Positions 1 to 5,115 of a stretch of DNA of 7,787 nt are shown here, piece after piece. Under the pieces are notes generated by a model. The model worked only from the letters and a program-made list of their open reading frames with translations, was not told the origin of the DNA and searched no databases. This stretch comes from an uncultured Micrococcales bacterium (GTDB lineage Bacteria; Actinomycetota; Actinomycetes; S36-B12; UBA10799). The position numbers and the translations under genes are program-made. The stretch spans positions 1 to 7,787 of the forward strand of contig CALFYG010000241.1 in assembly GCA_937952095.1 (NCBI GenBank), in the 5' to 3' direction. Within the stretch, counting starts at the first letter, position 1; every line of letters starts with the position of its first letter.

Positions 1-13
1 GACCCCCGGAAGG

Positions 14-57
14 GGCCGCGGCGAAGGTTAGTTCCCACCCTCCGAACCGCCGCGGCC
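14..57. repeat. Perfect 10-bp inverted repeat in leader upstream of the exonuclease gene
   Basis: The arm at 14-23 (ggccgcggcg) is the exact reverse complement of 48-57 (cgccgcggcc), with 24 bases between them. Three more pairs (27-29 with 45-47) can form inside. A small hairpin, cccc-ggaa-gggg at 4-15, lies just before and would compete with it. No T-run follows, so this is not a convincing terminator. It could be an operator or a leader-RNA structure in front of the recombination genes. No -10/-35 promoter is recognisable in this GC-rich stretch. Confidence 0.4.
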
Positions 58-95
58 TCTCACCGGCGGCCGTCCGCCGAACGAGGAACACACAC

Positions 96-1016
96 ATGAT
101 CCGCGAACTCGACACATCCGCAATCGCCAACATCCAAGGGCTTTCGCCCGAACACCTGGAGCGCCGCCGCTCCTACATCACCGCCAGCGACTTCCCCGCC
201 CTGCTCGGCCTCGATGAGCGCCGCGGGCCCGTCGATGTCTACTTCGACAAGCTCGGCGTCCTGATGCCCGGGGAGGGTTCCGTCCCCGCCGGGCTGGGGA
301 CCGGGCTCGAGTCCGCGGTCCTCGACCTGGCCGAGAAGGCCCTCGACGTTCCGATCATCGACCGGGGCCGGTGGTACACCAAGGGCATCATCGGGGCCAC
401 GGTGGACGGCCGGGCCGACGTGCGCCGGGCGGTGTGCAACGCCAAGACGACCGGCAAGGCCGAGGATTGGATCGACGGCCCGCCCGTTCGGTTCGTGGTG
501 CAGGCTCAGGTGGAAATGCTCTGCACCGGGGACCCGATCGCCTACATCCCGGTCCTGCTCCCGCCCGAGTTCCGCGGCCCGCTCCAGTTCCGCCTGTTCG
601 AGATCGAGTTCGAGGCCGCGACCGCGAACGACCTGATGACCGCGGGCCTCGCCTTCATGGACAACTACGTCGCCAAGAACAAGATGCCGCCGGGCGAGCC
701 GGCGCAGTTGGATTCGTTGCGGCGCATCCGGCGCGTGCCGAACCAGATCGTCACGGTCGATCCCGAGGTGATGCGGGCGTGGATCGAGGCCCGGGACGCG
801 CGGCTCGCGGTTGAGAAGCAGATCAAGGCCGCGGAGGAGATCGAGGAGCGGGCCCAGCGTGCCCTGCTGACAGCGATGGGGACGGCCGAGGGCGCCGAGT
901 GCCCCGATGGGGTCTTCACGTATCTGGAGCAATCGAGGAAGGGATACACCGTCGAGCCGACGACGTACCGCGTGGCACGTTTCAAGGCTCGCGCAACTGA
1001 GGAGGTTTCGGCATGA
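96..1016 (+). CDS. YqaJ/lambda-Exo-type phage recombination exonuclease
   Basis: A 306-residue protein that fits the YqaJ viral recombinase family. In this family, 5'-to-3' resection of double-stranded ends produces single strands for a partner annealing protein. Visible family features are TASDFPALLG (29-38, the usual IGGSDIAAILG-like opening), GTGLES with E72, ATVDG with D104 (the usual A-x-P-D-G acidic residue), NAK with K117, and VVQAQVEMLCTG (134-145, the conserved Q-x-Q helix; Q136 and Q138). The tail, about 230-260, is a charged probable coiled coil. The ExK position reads Asn115-Ala-Lys117, so the expected Glu/Asp is missing. An ATG at 96 with GAGG at 83-86 (9-base gap) sets the start. 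The stop overlaps the RecT start as ATGA, so translation is probably coupled. The pairing with RecT strongly supports the assignment. Confidence 0.88.
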   Translation: MIRELDTSAIANIQGLSPEHLERRRSYITASDFPALLGLDERRGPVDVYFDKLGVLMPGEGSVPAGLGTGLESAVLDLAEKALDVPIIDRGRWYTKGIIGATVDGRADVRRAVCNAKTTGKAEDWIDGPPVRFVVQAQVEMLCTGDPIAYIPVLLPPEFRGPLQFRLFEIEFEAATANDLMTAGLAFMDNYVAKNKMPPGEPAQLDSLRRIRRVPNQIVTVDPEVMRAWIEARDARLAVEKQIKAAEEIEERAQRALLTAMGTAEGAECPDGVFTYLEQSRKGYTVEPTTYRVARFKARATEEVSA

Positions 1017-1969
1017 CGAACGGGACACACACACACGAGAACGGGGCGGTGCAGGTGATCGAGCGGCCGGCGCAGGCGTCGGGCAAGACGCTCAAGCAGC
1101 TCATCGAGAGCAAGCAGGCCGACATGGCGAAGGTGGCGACCCGCTACCTGTCCGCCGAGTCGCTGGTGAAGATCGTCGGCGTTGCGATGTCGCGGGTGCC
1201 CTACCTCGCGGATTGCACCCCGCTGTCGGTTCTCACCTCCATGATGACCTGCGCCCAACTCGGGCTGGCCCCCAACACGCCCACCGGCGAGTGCTACCTG
1301 ATCCCCTACCGGAACAACAAGCTCGGGGCGTACGAGTGCCAGCTCATCATCGGCTACCGCGGGATGGTCACGCTGGCCCGGCGCTCGGGCGATATCGCCA
1401 GCCTCCAGGCCGAGGTGGTCCGCGAGGGCGACACCTTCGAGCTGGAGTTCGGCCTGGATGCGAAGTTCCGGCACGTTCCGGTGGGCGACGAGACCAAGCC
1501 GATCGTCAAGGCGTGGGCCCTGGCGAAGTTCAAGGACGGCAGCCACCAACTCGCGGTGATGTCGAAGTCCGAGATCGACAAGATCAAGGCCGGGAGCAAG
1601 GCGGGCAAGTTCGGGCCGTGGGTGGACCACTACCCCGAGATGGCGAAGAAGACCGTGATTCGCCGGCTCTGCAAGCTGCTCCCCCTGACGCTGGACGACG
1701 CGATGGCGATCGGGACGGCCGACAAGACCGAGTTCAACGTGGATATGGAGATCGCCGGCCAGATCGCGGCCCAGGCCGACGCCGAGGCGAAGGACGGGAA
1801 CGCGCAGCTGGAGGCCGCGAAGAACGCGGCGGCGGCGGCGGTCGAGAGCCTTCGGGAGAAGGCGGCCGATCCGATCGCGTCCGAGGTGGACGCCCAGCAG
1901 CAGCAGTTGGTGGGTGGTGAGTCTGCGGTGGATGACACCACGCCGCGGCGCGGGACGGCCCGGCGATAA
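1013..1969 (+). CDS. recT: RecT-family single-strand annealing protein
   Basis: A 318-residue RecT homologue. RecT proteins coat single-stranded DNA and anneal complementary strands in phage recombination, working with a partner exonuclease, here the gene just upstream. The core is highly typical: CAQLGLAPN (80-88), GECYLIPYRNN (92-102), QLIIGYRGMVTLARRSG (110-126), VVREGDTFELEFGLD (135-149), GPWVDHYPEMAKKTVIRRL (201-219) and KLLPL (221-225). The N-terminus (about 1-25) and the Ala/Glu/Gln-rich C-terminus (about 255-318, with QQQQ at 295-298) look disordered, as is common in the family. ATG 1013 overlaps the exonuclease TGA. An excellent SD, GGAGGT at 1001-1006, lies six bases upstream. A dinucleotide run of AC at about 1024-1034 encodes Thr-His-Thr-His. 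A strong intrinsic terminator follows 15 bases after the stop, so this is the last gene of its unit. Confidence 0.96.
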   Translation: MTNGTHTHENGAVQVIERPAQASGKTLKQLIESKQADMAKVATRYLSAESLVKIVGVAMSRVPYLADCTPLSVLTSMMTCAQLGLAPNTPTGECYLIPYRNNKLGAYECQLIIGYRGMVTLARRSGDIASLQAEVVREGDTFELEFGLDAKFRHVPVGDETKPIVKAWALAKFKDGSHQLAVMSKSEIDKIKAGSKAGKFGPWVDHYPEMAKKTVIRRLCKLLPLTLDDAMAIGTADKTEFNVDMEIAGQIAAQADAEAKDGNAQLEAAKNAAAAAVESLREKAADPIASEVDAQQQQLVGGESAVDDTTPRRGTARR

Positions 1970-1983
1970 CGGAGTGTGTCCTC

Positions 1984-2019
1984 GGGCGGCCCGGTTTCCT
2001 CGGCCGGGCCCGCCCTTTT
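1984..2019 (+). terminator. Rho-independent terminator after recT
   Basis: The arm gggcggcccgg (1984-1994) pairs with ccgggcccgccc (2004-2015), giving 11 G-C pairs with one bulged C at 2009 and a nine-base loop. TTTT (2016-2019) and a pyrimidine-rich stretch follow. The position, just downstream of the recT stop, fits the end of the exonuclease/recT transcript. Confidence 0.85.
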
Positions 2020-2032
2020 CGTCTCTCTCTTC

Positions 2033-2063
2033 GGGTTGGCGGTGCAAACACCACCGCCGACCC
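2033..2063 (+). promoter_or_regulatory. 12-bp hairpin just upstream of the winged-helix gene (operator or attenuator candidate)
   Basis: The arms gggttggcggtg (2033-2044) and caccgccgaccc (2052-2063) pair over 12 positions, 11 Watson-Crick plus one G-U, around the seven-base loop caaacac. The sequence atttctt follows, so the hairpin could be a second weak terminator. It lies 20 bases before the ATG of a DNA-binding protein, so it could equally be an operator or a translation-control element. The structure is visible in the sequence, but its role is inference. Confidence 0.45.
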
Positions 2064-2083
2064 ATTTCTTCCGGGAGCCCAGC

Positions 2084-2410
2084 ATGGACGCCACCCTCTT
2101 CGACCTGCCCATCCAGCCGCCTTCACACCGCAGCGCCCCGCGCGGGACTTCGGCGCCGGCCGCCGACTCGCTGCGGGGTGCGGCCGCGGCCCTTCGCCGC
2201 CAGGTGTTCGAGCTGATCGCCGCGGCGGGCGAGACGGGGCTGACGGACGAGGAGGGGCAGGCGGCGTCGGGGCTGGACGGGAACACCTACCGGCCGCGGC
2301 GCTGGGAGCTGGAGAAGGCGGAGATGGTGAAGGACAGCGGGCAGCGGCGCAAGACCCGGAGCGGGCGCGCGGCCGCGGTGTGGGTGAAGGTGGAAGGAGA
2401 CGGGCGATGA
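2084..2410 (+). CDS. Small winged helix-turn-helix phage protein
   Basis: A 108-residue protein. Residues about 34-103 look like a winged helix: a first helix (AAALRRQVFELIAAAGETGL), a helix-turn-helix (TDEEGQAASGLDGNTYRPRRWEL) whose recognition helix carries N67, R70, R72 and R73, and a wing (MVKDSGQRRKTRSGRAAAVWV). The pattern L-T-D-E-E, N-T-x-R-P-R-R, E-L, G-L/M-V-x-D-S-G, R-x-T-R-S-G-R, V-W-V is one I know from many phage proteins of unknown role, presumed to bind DNA. The N-terminal 30 residues are Pro/Ala-rich and probably flexible. I start it at ATG 2084, with GGAG at 2074-2077 six bases away. Upstream in-frame starts would run through the recT terminator and are unlikely. It overlaps the next gene as ATGA. 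It might regulate this region, possibly through the hairpin at 2033-2063. Confidence 0.75.
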   Translation: MDATLFDLPIQPPSHRSAPRGTSAPAADSLRGAAAALRRQVFELIAAAGETGLTDEEGQAASGLDGNTYRPRRWELEKAEMVKDSGQRRKTRSGRAAAVWVKVEGDGR

Positions 2411-2652
2411 GTGAGAAGGTGCCGACGTTGCAGGACATCGTGAGGGCGATCACCGAATACGAGGTGTACAACCGGGGCGAACCTAACGCCGTCATTCTTC
2501 GCTATGCCCTCTCGCTGCCGGAGATTGCTCCGGCTGAGATGGCGCTGTCAATCGTGAGCGATTGCGAGAGGTGTCGTGTGTGCTCCCAGATAGCCGGAAA
2601 GGCCCTCTCTGACCTCCGCGCCGCCGTCGCCGAGATCAAGAAGGTGGAGTAG
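2407..2652 (+). CDS. Hypothetical small protein with a CxxCxxC cluster
   Basis: An 81-residue protein of no recognised family. ATG 2407 overlaps the previous TGA and has a strong SD, AAGGAG, at 2394-2399 (7-base gap). An alternative GTG at 2380 has no comparable signal. The protein is mostly helical. It carries Cys53, Cys56 and Cys59 in the motif CERCRVC, which could hold a metal or take part in disulfides, although three Cys alone do not make a classical zinc finger. Codon use in the middle (ATA, AGG, TCA, ATT) is less GC-rich than in the neighbours, which hints at a separate origin. It is the last gene of its unit, since an intrinsic terminator follows 13 bases after the stop. Confidence 0.6.
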   Translation: MSEKVPTLQDIVRAITEYEVYNRGEPNAVILRYALSLPEIAPAEMALSIVSDCERCRVCSQIAGKALSDLRAAVAEIKKVE

Positions 2653-2665
2653 CAGTCAGACAGAG

Positions 2666-2706
2666 CCCCCGTCCCGGCGCTGTTCTCCGCCGGGGCGGCG
2701 GGTTTT
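2666..2706 (+). terminator. Rho-independent terminator before the tRNA-like gene
   Basis: Positions 2673-2679 (cccggcg) pair with 2688-2694 (cgccggg) around the loop ctgttctc. The stem extends outward through T2672-G2695, G2671-C2696, C2670-G2697 and C2669-G2698, and past one mismatch to 2666/2701. TTTT lies at 2703-2706. The tRNA-like gene begins only two bases after the T-run, so its transcription must come from read-through or from a promoter hidden in this hairpin. Confidence 0.8.
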
Positions 2707-2707
2707 C

Positions 2708-2780
2708 GGGCGCGTAGTTCAGTTGGAAGAACGCCGGGCCTTGGTCCCGGAGGTCGGAGGTTCGAGCCCTCCCGCGCCAG
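2708..2780 (+). tRNA. tRNA-like gene, probably tRNA-Gln (TTG); Pro (TGG) less likely
   Basis: The cloverleaf folds by hand. The acceptor 2708-2714/2773-2779 has six pairs, with G1-A72 unpaired. TA sits at positions 8-9. The D stem is gttc/gaac with loop agttggaa, holding G18 G19. The anticodon stem is ccggg/cccgg with the seven-base loop ccttggt. The variable region is aggtc. The T stem is ggagg/cctcc with loop ttcgagc. Positions 34-36 (2741-2743) read TTG, for glutamine. G73 and a weak first pair are known bacterial tRNA-Gln identity features and agree. Position 33 is C instead of the near-universal U. Shifting the loop by one base would give U33 and TGG (Pro), but would break the anticodon stem. 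CCA is not encoded. A short hairpin, gcccc-ttcc-ggggc, follows at 2794-2807. Confidence 0.8.
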
Positions 2781-2820
2781 TTCACATCTTGCCGCCCCTT
2801 CCGGGGCAGAGAGGAACGCG

Positions 2821-3054
2821 ATGCACCCCTCCGCATGCGCGAAGCCTTCCGGGCACGAGCCCGCCATCTCTCGCCGCGAGCTGTTCGCCCGCGCCGCCAA
2901 CCTTGCCGTACCCGCCGTGGCGCTGGTGGTGGCCGACCGCGAAGGCTGGCTCGACTGGTTGAAGCGGATGATCGTGCCGGGTTATGTACGCCCGTTTCCG
3001 AGCCCCACCAAGCGCGTGCCCACCACCGGCGACGGCGAGGTGTTCCGTGGGTGA
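2821..3054 (+). CDS. Hypothetical 77-residue protein with Tat-like N-terminus
   Basis: No family recognised. ATG 2821 has GAGG at 2811-2814 (6-base gap), right after the small hairpin that follows the tRNA. Residues 17-22 read SRRELF and are followed by a mildly hydrophobic stretch, AANLAVPAVALVVA (25-38). This resembles a twin-arginine signal (S-R-R-x-F/L followed by a hydrophobic segment), which would send the product across or into the inner membrane. The remaining 39 residues have a Trp/Arg-rich helix (DREGWLDWLKRM, 39-50) and a Pro-rich tail. The stop lies inside the start region of the next gene, which encodes a single-pass membrane protein, so the two may act together at the membrane. 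A simple membrane anchor, or chance similarity to Tat, is equally possible. Confidence 0.6.
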   Translation: MHPSACAKPSGHEPAISRRELFARAANLAVPAVALVVADREGWLDWLKRMIVPGYVRPFPSPTKRVPTTGDGEVFRG

Positions 3055-3340
3055 ACACAAGAGGGGCCCGATCGAGTCTGCGTTCCTGTTCGTCGGGCCG
3101 ATCGGGACCGTCGTGATGCTCATCGGCATCATCGACCTGCACAGCACGAACGACGCCCTGCGTGACCGTGCGATGGTTGACGGGACCACGATCGTCACCC
3201 TCCGCGAGATGCAGCAGCACGCCGACCGGCTGGCGGATGCGTACCGGCGGGAGCTGCTTCGGCAGGGGCTGACCGAGGACGACTTGCGGGCGCTGCTCGC
3301 CAGCGACGGGCCGATGCGCACGCCGGAGGGGCGGCGATAA
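3047..3340 (+). CDS. Hypothetical small single-pass membrane protein
   Basis: A 97-residue protein read from GTG 3047. The SD GAGGT at 3037-3041 lies five bases upstream and the start overlaps the previous gene by eight bases. An upstream in-frame ATG at 2984 would lie deep in the preceding gene and lacks support. Residues 11-31 (SAFLFVGPIGT to IIDL) form one transmembrane helix. Lys5 and Arg6 come before it, so the positive-inside rule predicts N-inside, C-outside. The rest is charged and helical (about 50-85), ending GRR. This topology resembles inner-membrane spanins (Rz-like) or small exclusion proteins, but there is no sequence match to either, and the neighbouring gene has no lipobox to make an outer-membrane partner. 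Function is unknown. Confidence 0.62.
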   Translation: MGEHKRGPIESAFLFVGPIGTVVMLIGIIDLHSTNDALRDRAMVDGTTIVTLREMQQHADRLADAYRRELLRQGLTEDDLRALLASDGPMRTPEGRR

Positions 3341-3341
3341 A

Positions 3342-3373
3342 GCCGGGACACAGGTACGCCCTTCGCTCCCGGC
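3342..3373. repeat. 7-bp perfect inverted repeat after the membrane-protein gene
   Basis: gccggga (3342-3348) and tcccggc (3367-3373) are exact reverse complements separated by 18 bases. No T-run follows. It may be an operator or a leader structure for the downstream mini-ORF. The sequence ccgaacgaagaaca (3377-3390) that follows matches 77-90, upstream of the exonuclease start, at 13 of 14 positions. Confidence 0.3.
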
Positions 3374-3401
3374 ATTCCGAACGAAGAACAGGAGGTGCCC
3401 C

Positions 3402-3413
3402 ATGAAGAACTGA
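3402..3413 (+). other. Three-codon mini-ORF behind a perfect Shine-Dalgarno
   Basis: AGGAGGT at 3390-3396 lies five bases before ATG 3402, which is among the best initiation signals in the window. The frame reads Met-Lys-Asn-stop (TGA at 3411-3413). Beyond that TGA the same frame stays open for 19 more codons (TNTVTKDFH, then PSRLTRRGGF) to a second TGA at 3471-3473. It could be a minimal leader ORF, a small gene broken by a Trp-to-TGA change, or a decayed start. There is no coding evidence beyond the signal itself. Confidence 0.35.
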
Positions 3414-3452
3414 ACCAACACGGTCACCAAAGACTTCCACCCGTCACGCCTC

Positions 3453-3471
3453 ACCCGGCGCGGCGGGTTTT
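3453..3471 (+). terminator. Possible weak terminator before the zinc-ribbon gene
   Basis: acccg (3453-3457) pairs with cgggt (3464-3468) around a six-base GC loop and runs into TTTT (3468-3471). The stem is only five pairs, so termination would be partial at best. It could mark the boundary before the long replication operon that begins at 3499. Confidence 0.3.
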
Positions 3472-3498
3472 GACCGAGAACCCCACACGGAGAGTCCC

Positions 3499-3713
3499 AT
3501 GATGATCGAGCCATTTACCAAGGAAGAACTCGCGGGCGAGCAGTGTGCGCACTGTGGCCGCAAACTGGCCCCGCCAGCCCCGGGCCCACCCGCGTATGTG
3601 CCACCTGCGGAGGCGGCGCGAAGGCGGAGAAGTGGGCCGCTCCTGTGCGGCAGCCCGCGATCACGCGAGACGACCAGCCCGTGCCCTACGACGACGATGA
3701 CGACGCCAACTAA
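3499..3713 (+). CDS. Small two-knuckle zinc-ribbon protein requiring a -1 frameshift
   Basis: The start is ATG 3499 with GGAG at 3489-3492 (6-base gap). The first frame gives 30 residues including CAHC (Cys16, Cys19). The second pair, CATC (3597-3608), and a natural-looking end (RDDQPVPYDDDDDAN, stop TAA 3711-3713) lie in the -1 frame. The TAA sits directly at the SD of the clamp gene, as expected for a real gene end. With a slip at G GGC CCA (3582-3588) the product is 71 residues, with CxxC-x14-CxxC (Cys16/19/34/37), a normal spacing for a short zinc ribbon, followed by an acidic tail. Without the slip, the first frame runs on senselessly through the clamp gene. This is either programmed frameshifting, a natural one-base indel, or an assembly error. 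The precise function is unknown; small zinc ribbons often bind nucleic acid or partner proteins. Confidence 0.65.
3582..3620 (+). promoter_or_regulatory. Candidate -1 ribosomal frameshift site with downstream hairpin
   Basis: The heptamer G GGC CCA (3582-3588) has the form X XXY YYZ, with zero-frame codons GGC and CCA exactly in register with the start at 3499. After an eight-base spacer, 3597-3606 can pair with 3611-3620 around gcgg. The pairing is eight Watson-Crick or wobble pairs plus one further G-U, with one A-C mismatch. The arrangement fits known -1 frameshift signals, although GC-rich slippery codons are usually inefficient and hairpins are common in GC-rich DNA. Confidence 0.4.
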
Positions 3714-3727
3714 GGAGCGATGGACCG

Positions 3728-4858
3728 ATGACCCTGAAACTGACCGCCGATACCAAGTCCCTGTCCGCCGCCCTGGCAACCGCCGCCAGCGTGGCCGCGG
3801 CCCGCTCCCCCCGGCCCCAGCTCACCTGCCTGCTGATGGAGGGGGCCAAGGTCGGCGGTGCGGGTGTGCTGACGCTCTCCGCCACCGATGCGGAGTCGGC
3901 CATCCGGCTGACCGTGCCCGCCATCGAACTCCACGAGCCCGGCGCCTGCCTCGTCCCGGCCGCAAAGCTGCGACAGATCATCTCCGCCGAGGATCACGAG
4001 CCGACCATCAACCTCTCGGGCAGTTATGGCGGGTGCGGCATCACGAGTTCGGGGGCGAAGTACCAGATCCACGGCTACCCGGCCAGGGACTTCCCGACGA
4101 CCCGCGAGATGCCCGAGGCTGCGCAGTCGTTGACCGGCGGCATGCTCATCGAGATCGCCAAGCGGACCACGTTCTGCACCTCCACCGAGATTTCCCGGTA
4201 CGCGCTCCCGGGCGTCTACATCGTGCGCGACGGCAGGAAGATCGAGGCCGTGGCGACGGATGGGCGTCGGATGGTGATCTACCGCACCAAGGCGGCCGAG
4301 GCCGCGCCGGCCGGTTCCCGCCCCATCCTGGTTCACGGCCGGGCCCTGCAACGGGCGGCGGGCTTTGTGGCAGACCCCGAGGAGCCCGTCCGCATCGCCG
4401 AGCATGGCGGGGCGGTGTTCTTCGACTTCGGGTCCGGCCGCGTGCTGTTCTCGTCCCTGCTGATCGAGGGCACGTTCCCGCCCTACCTGGATGTGATCCC
4501 GAAGGACCCCACCAAGACGGTGAAGGTGAACCGGGAGGCCATGCTGTCGGCGCTCCAGAGGGCCGCGATCACGACCTCTGTTGTGTCCCGAAGCGTGGCG
4601 ATGGAGTTCCAGGCCAAGGCCAAAAAGCTCACGATCAAGAGCCGCGCCCCCGAAGAAGGGCAGACCGAGGTGTCGATCCCGATCGAGAGCTACGAAGGGG
4701 AGGACATCGCCATCGGGTTCAACCCCGGGTTCGTGGCGGACGGGTTGAAGGCCATCCCTGAGCCGATCGTGACGCTGGAGATGAGCCAGCCGAGCCGGCC
4801 GATGGTGGTCAAGTCGGACGGGTTCATCTACGTCGTGATGCCGGTGGCCCTGTCATGA
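3728..4858 (+). CDS. dnaN: DNA polymerase III beta sliding clamp (DnaN-type), phage-borne
   Basis: A 376-residue homologue of the bacterial beta clamp, which forms a ring on DNA that tethers polymerase III and other replication and repair proteins. The length matches the family (about 366 in E. coli), so all three domains should be present. Diagnostic stretches are VATDGRRMV (175-183, matching the family's ATDGHRLA and lining the partner-binding pocket), EGTFPPYLDVIP (247-258), SRSVAMEF (287-294), FNPGFVADGLKAI (331-343) and the C-terminal SDGFIYVVMPVAL (363-375, family YVVMPMRL). ATG 3728 follows AAGGAG (3712-3717) at 10 bases. A nearer ATG at 3720 reads only three codons. It overlaps the next gene as ATGA. 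In a phage operon it probably replaces or competes with the host clamp. A host chromosomal copy is less likely, since no dnaA, recF or gyrB lies beside it. Confidence 0.93.
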   Translation: MTLKLTADTKSLSAALATAASVAAARSPRPQLTCLLMEGAKVGGAGVLTLSATDAESAIRLTVPAIELHEPGACLVPAAKLRQIISAEDHEPTINLSGSYGGCGITSSGAKYQIHGYPARDFPTTREMPEAAQSLTGGMLIEIAKRTTFCTSTEISRYALPGVYIVRDGRKIEAVATDGRRMVIYRTKAAEAAPAGSRPILVHGRALQRAAGFVADPEEPVRIAEHGGAVFFDFGSGRVLFSSLLIEGTFPPYLDVIPKDPTKTVKVNREAMLSALQRAAITTSVVSRSVAMEFQAKAKKLTIKSRAPEEGQTEVSIPIESYEGEDIAIGFNPGFVADGLKAIPEPIVTLEMSQPSRPMVVKSDGFIYVVMPVALS

Positions 4859-5115
4859 AGTTCACCCGCCGCCCCGAGAGCATCGAAGCGGTCCAGTGGT
4901 TCCCGCCGTCGGACCCGCGCCACACGCCCATCAACGGCGTCGAACGCGGCCCGCGCGAGGACCAGCCGTGGGGGTTTGTGGCGATCAACCTGGGGTTCCG
5001 CACCGTCAACCCCGGCGATTGGGTGGAGCTGAACGCGGAAGGCGTGGCCCGGTTCAAGTGGACGCCCGAGACCTTGGCCGCGATGTACGAGCCCGCGGAG
5101 GTGCGAGCGTGCTGA
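4855..5115 (+). CDS. PGDYG-like small phage protein
   Basis: An 86-residue protein of a common phage type. The start KFTRRPESIEAVQW (2-15) matches the family opening (K-x-R/K-K-P-x-x-x-E-A-V-Q-W), and NPGDWVELN (52-60) matches its PGDY/PGDW motif. The end EPAEV resembles the family's F-x-x-x-Y-E-P. The biochemical role is not known. Such proteins are small beta-rich phage products often placed among DNA-metabolism or lysis genes. ATG 4855 overlaps the clamp stop, and its end overlaps the GTG start of the next gene, so it is translated within the same operon. Confidence 0.75.
   Translation: MKFTRRPESIEAVQWFPPSDPRHTPINGVERGPREDQPWGFVAINLGFRTVNPGDWVELNAEGVARFKWTPETLAAMYEPAEVRAC

Noticed and set aside
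1..99. Frame 1 is open from the window edge to a TGA at 97-99, overlapping the exonuclease ATG as ATGA, so it could be the end of an upstream gene
   Set aside because: The overlap is suggestive, but the 32 codons are Arg/Pro-rich, contain the strong inverted repeat, and show no family resemblance. An open frame of this length is expected by chance at this GC. Upstream sequence would settle it.
1024..1034. AC dinucleotide run near the recT start as a phase-variation tract
   Set aside because: It is only about five to six units and encodes Thr-His repeats in a disordered N-terminus. It is too short to argue for slippage switching.
665..2065. Long minus-strand open frame of 466 codons opposite the exonuclease and recT genes
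   Set aside because: It is Arg/His/Leu-rich low-complexity translation, the typical antisense shadow of GC-rich genes. Both plus-strand genes under it are firmly recognised.
1976..2083. Upstream extension of the winged-helix gene to 1976
   Set aside because: It would translate straight through the recT terminator and the second hairpin and has no SD. ATG 2084 has GGAG six bases away.
3710..4405. Minus-strand frame of 231 codons opposite the clamp gene
   Set aside because: It is an antisense shadow of dnaN, with Gly/Arg/His-rich composition and no recognisable motif.
3714..4761. Continuation of the 3499 frame through the clamp gene, giving a 420-residue product
   Set aside because: Beyond the first 30 residues the translation is Arg/Pro/Gly-rich and lies out of frame over a well-conserved DnaN. 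It is the unshifted read-through of the zinc-ribbon gene and not a protein in its own right.
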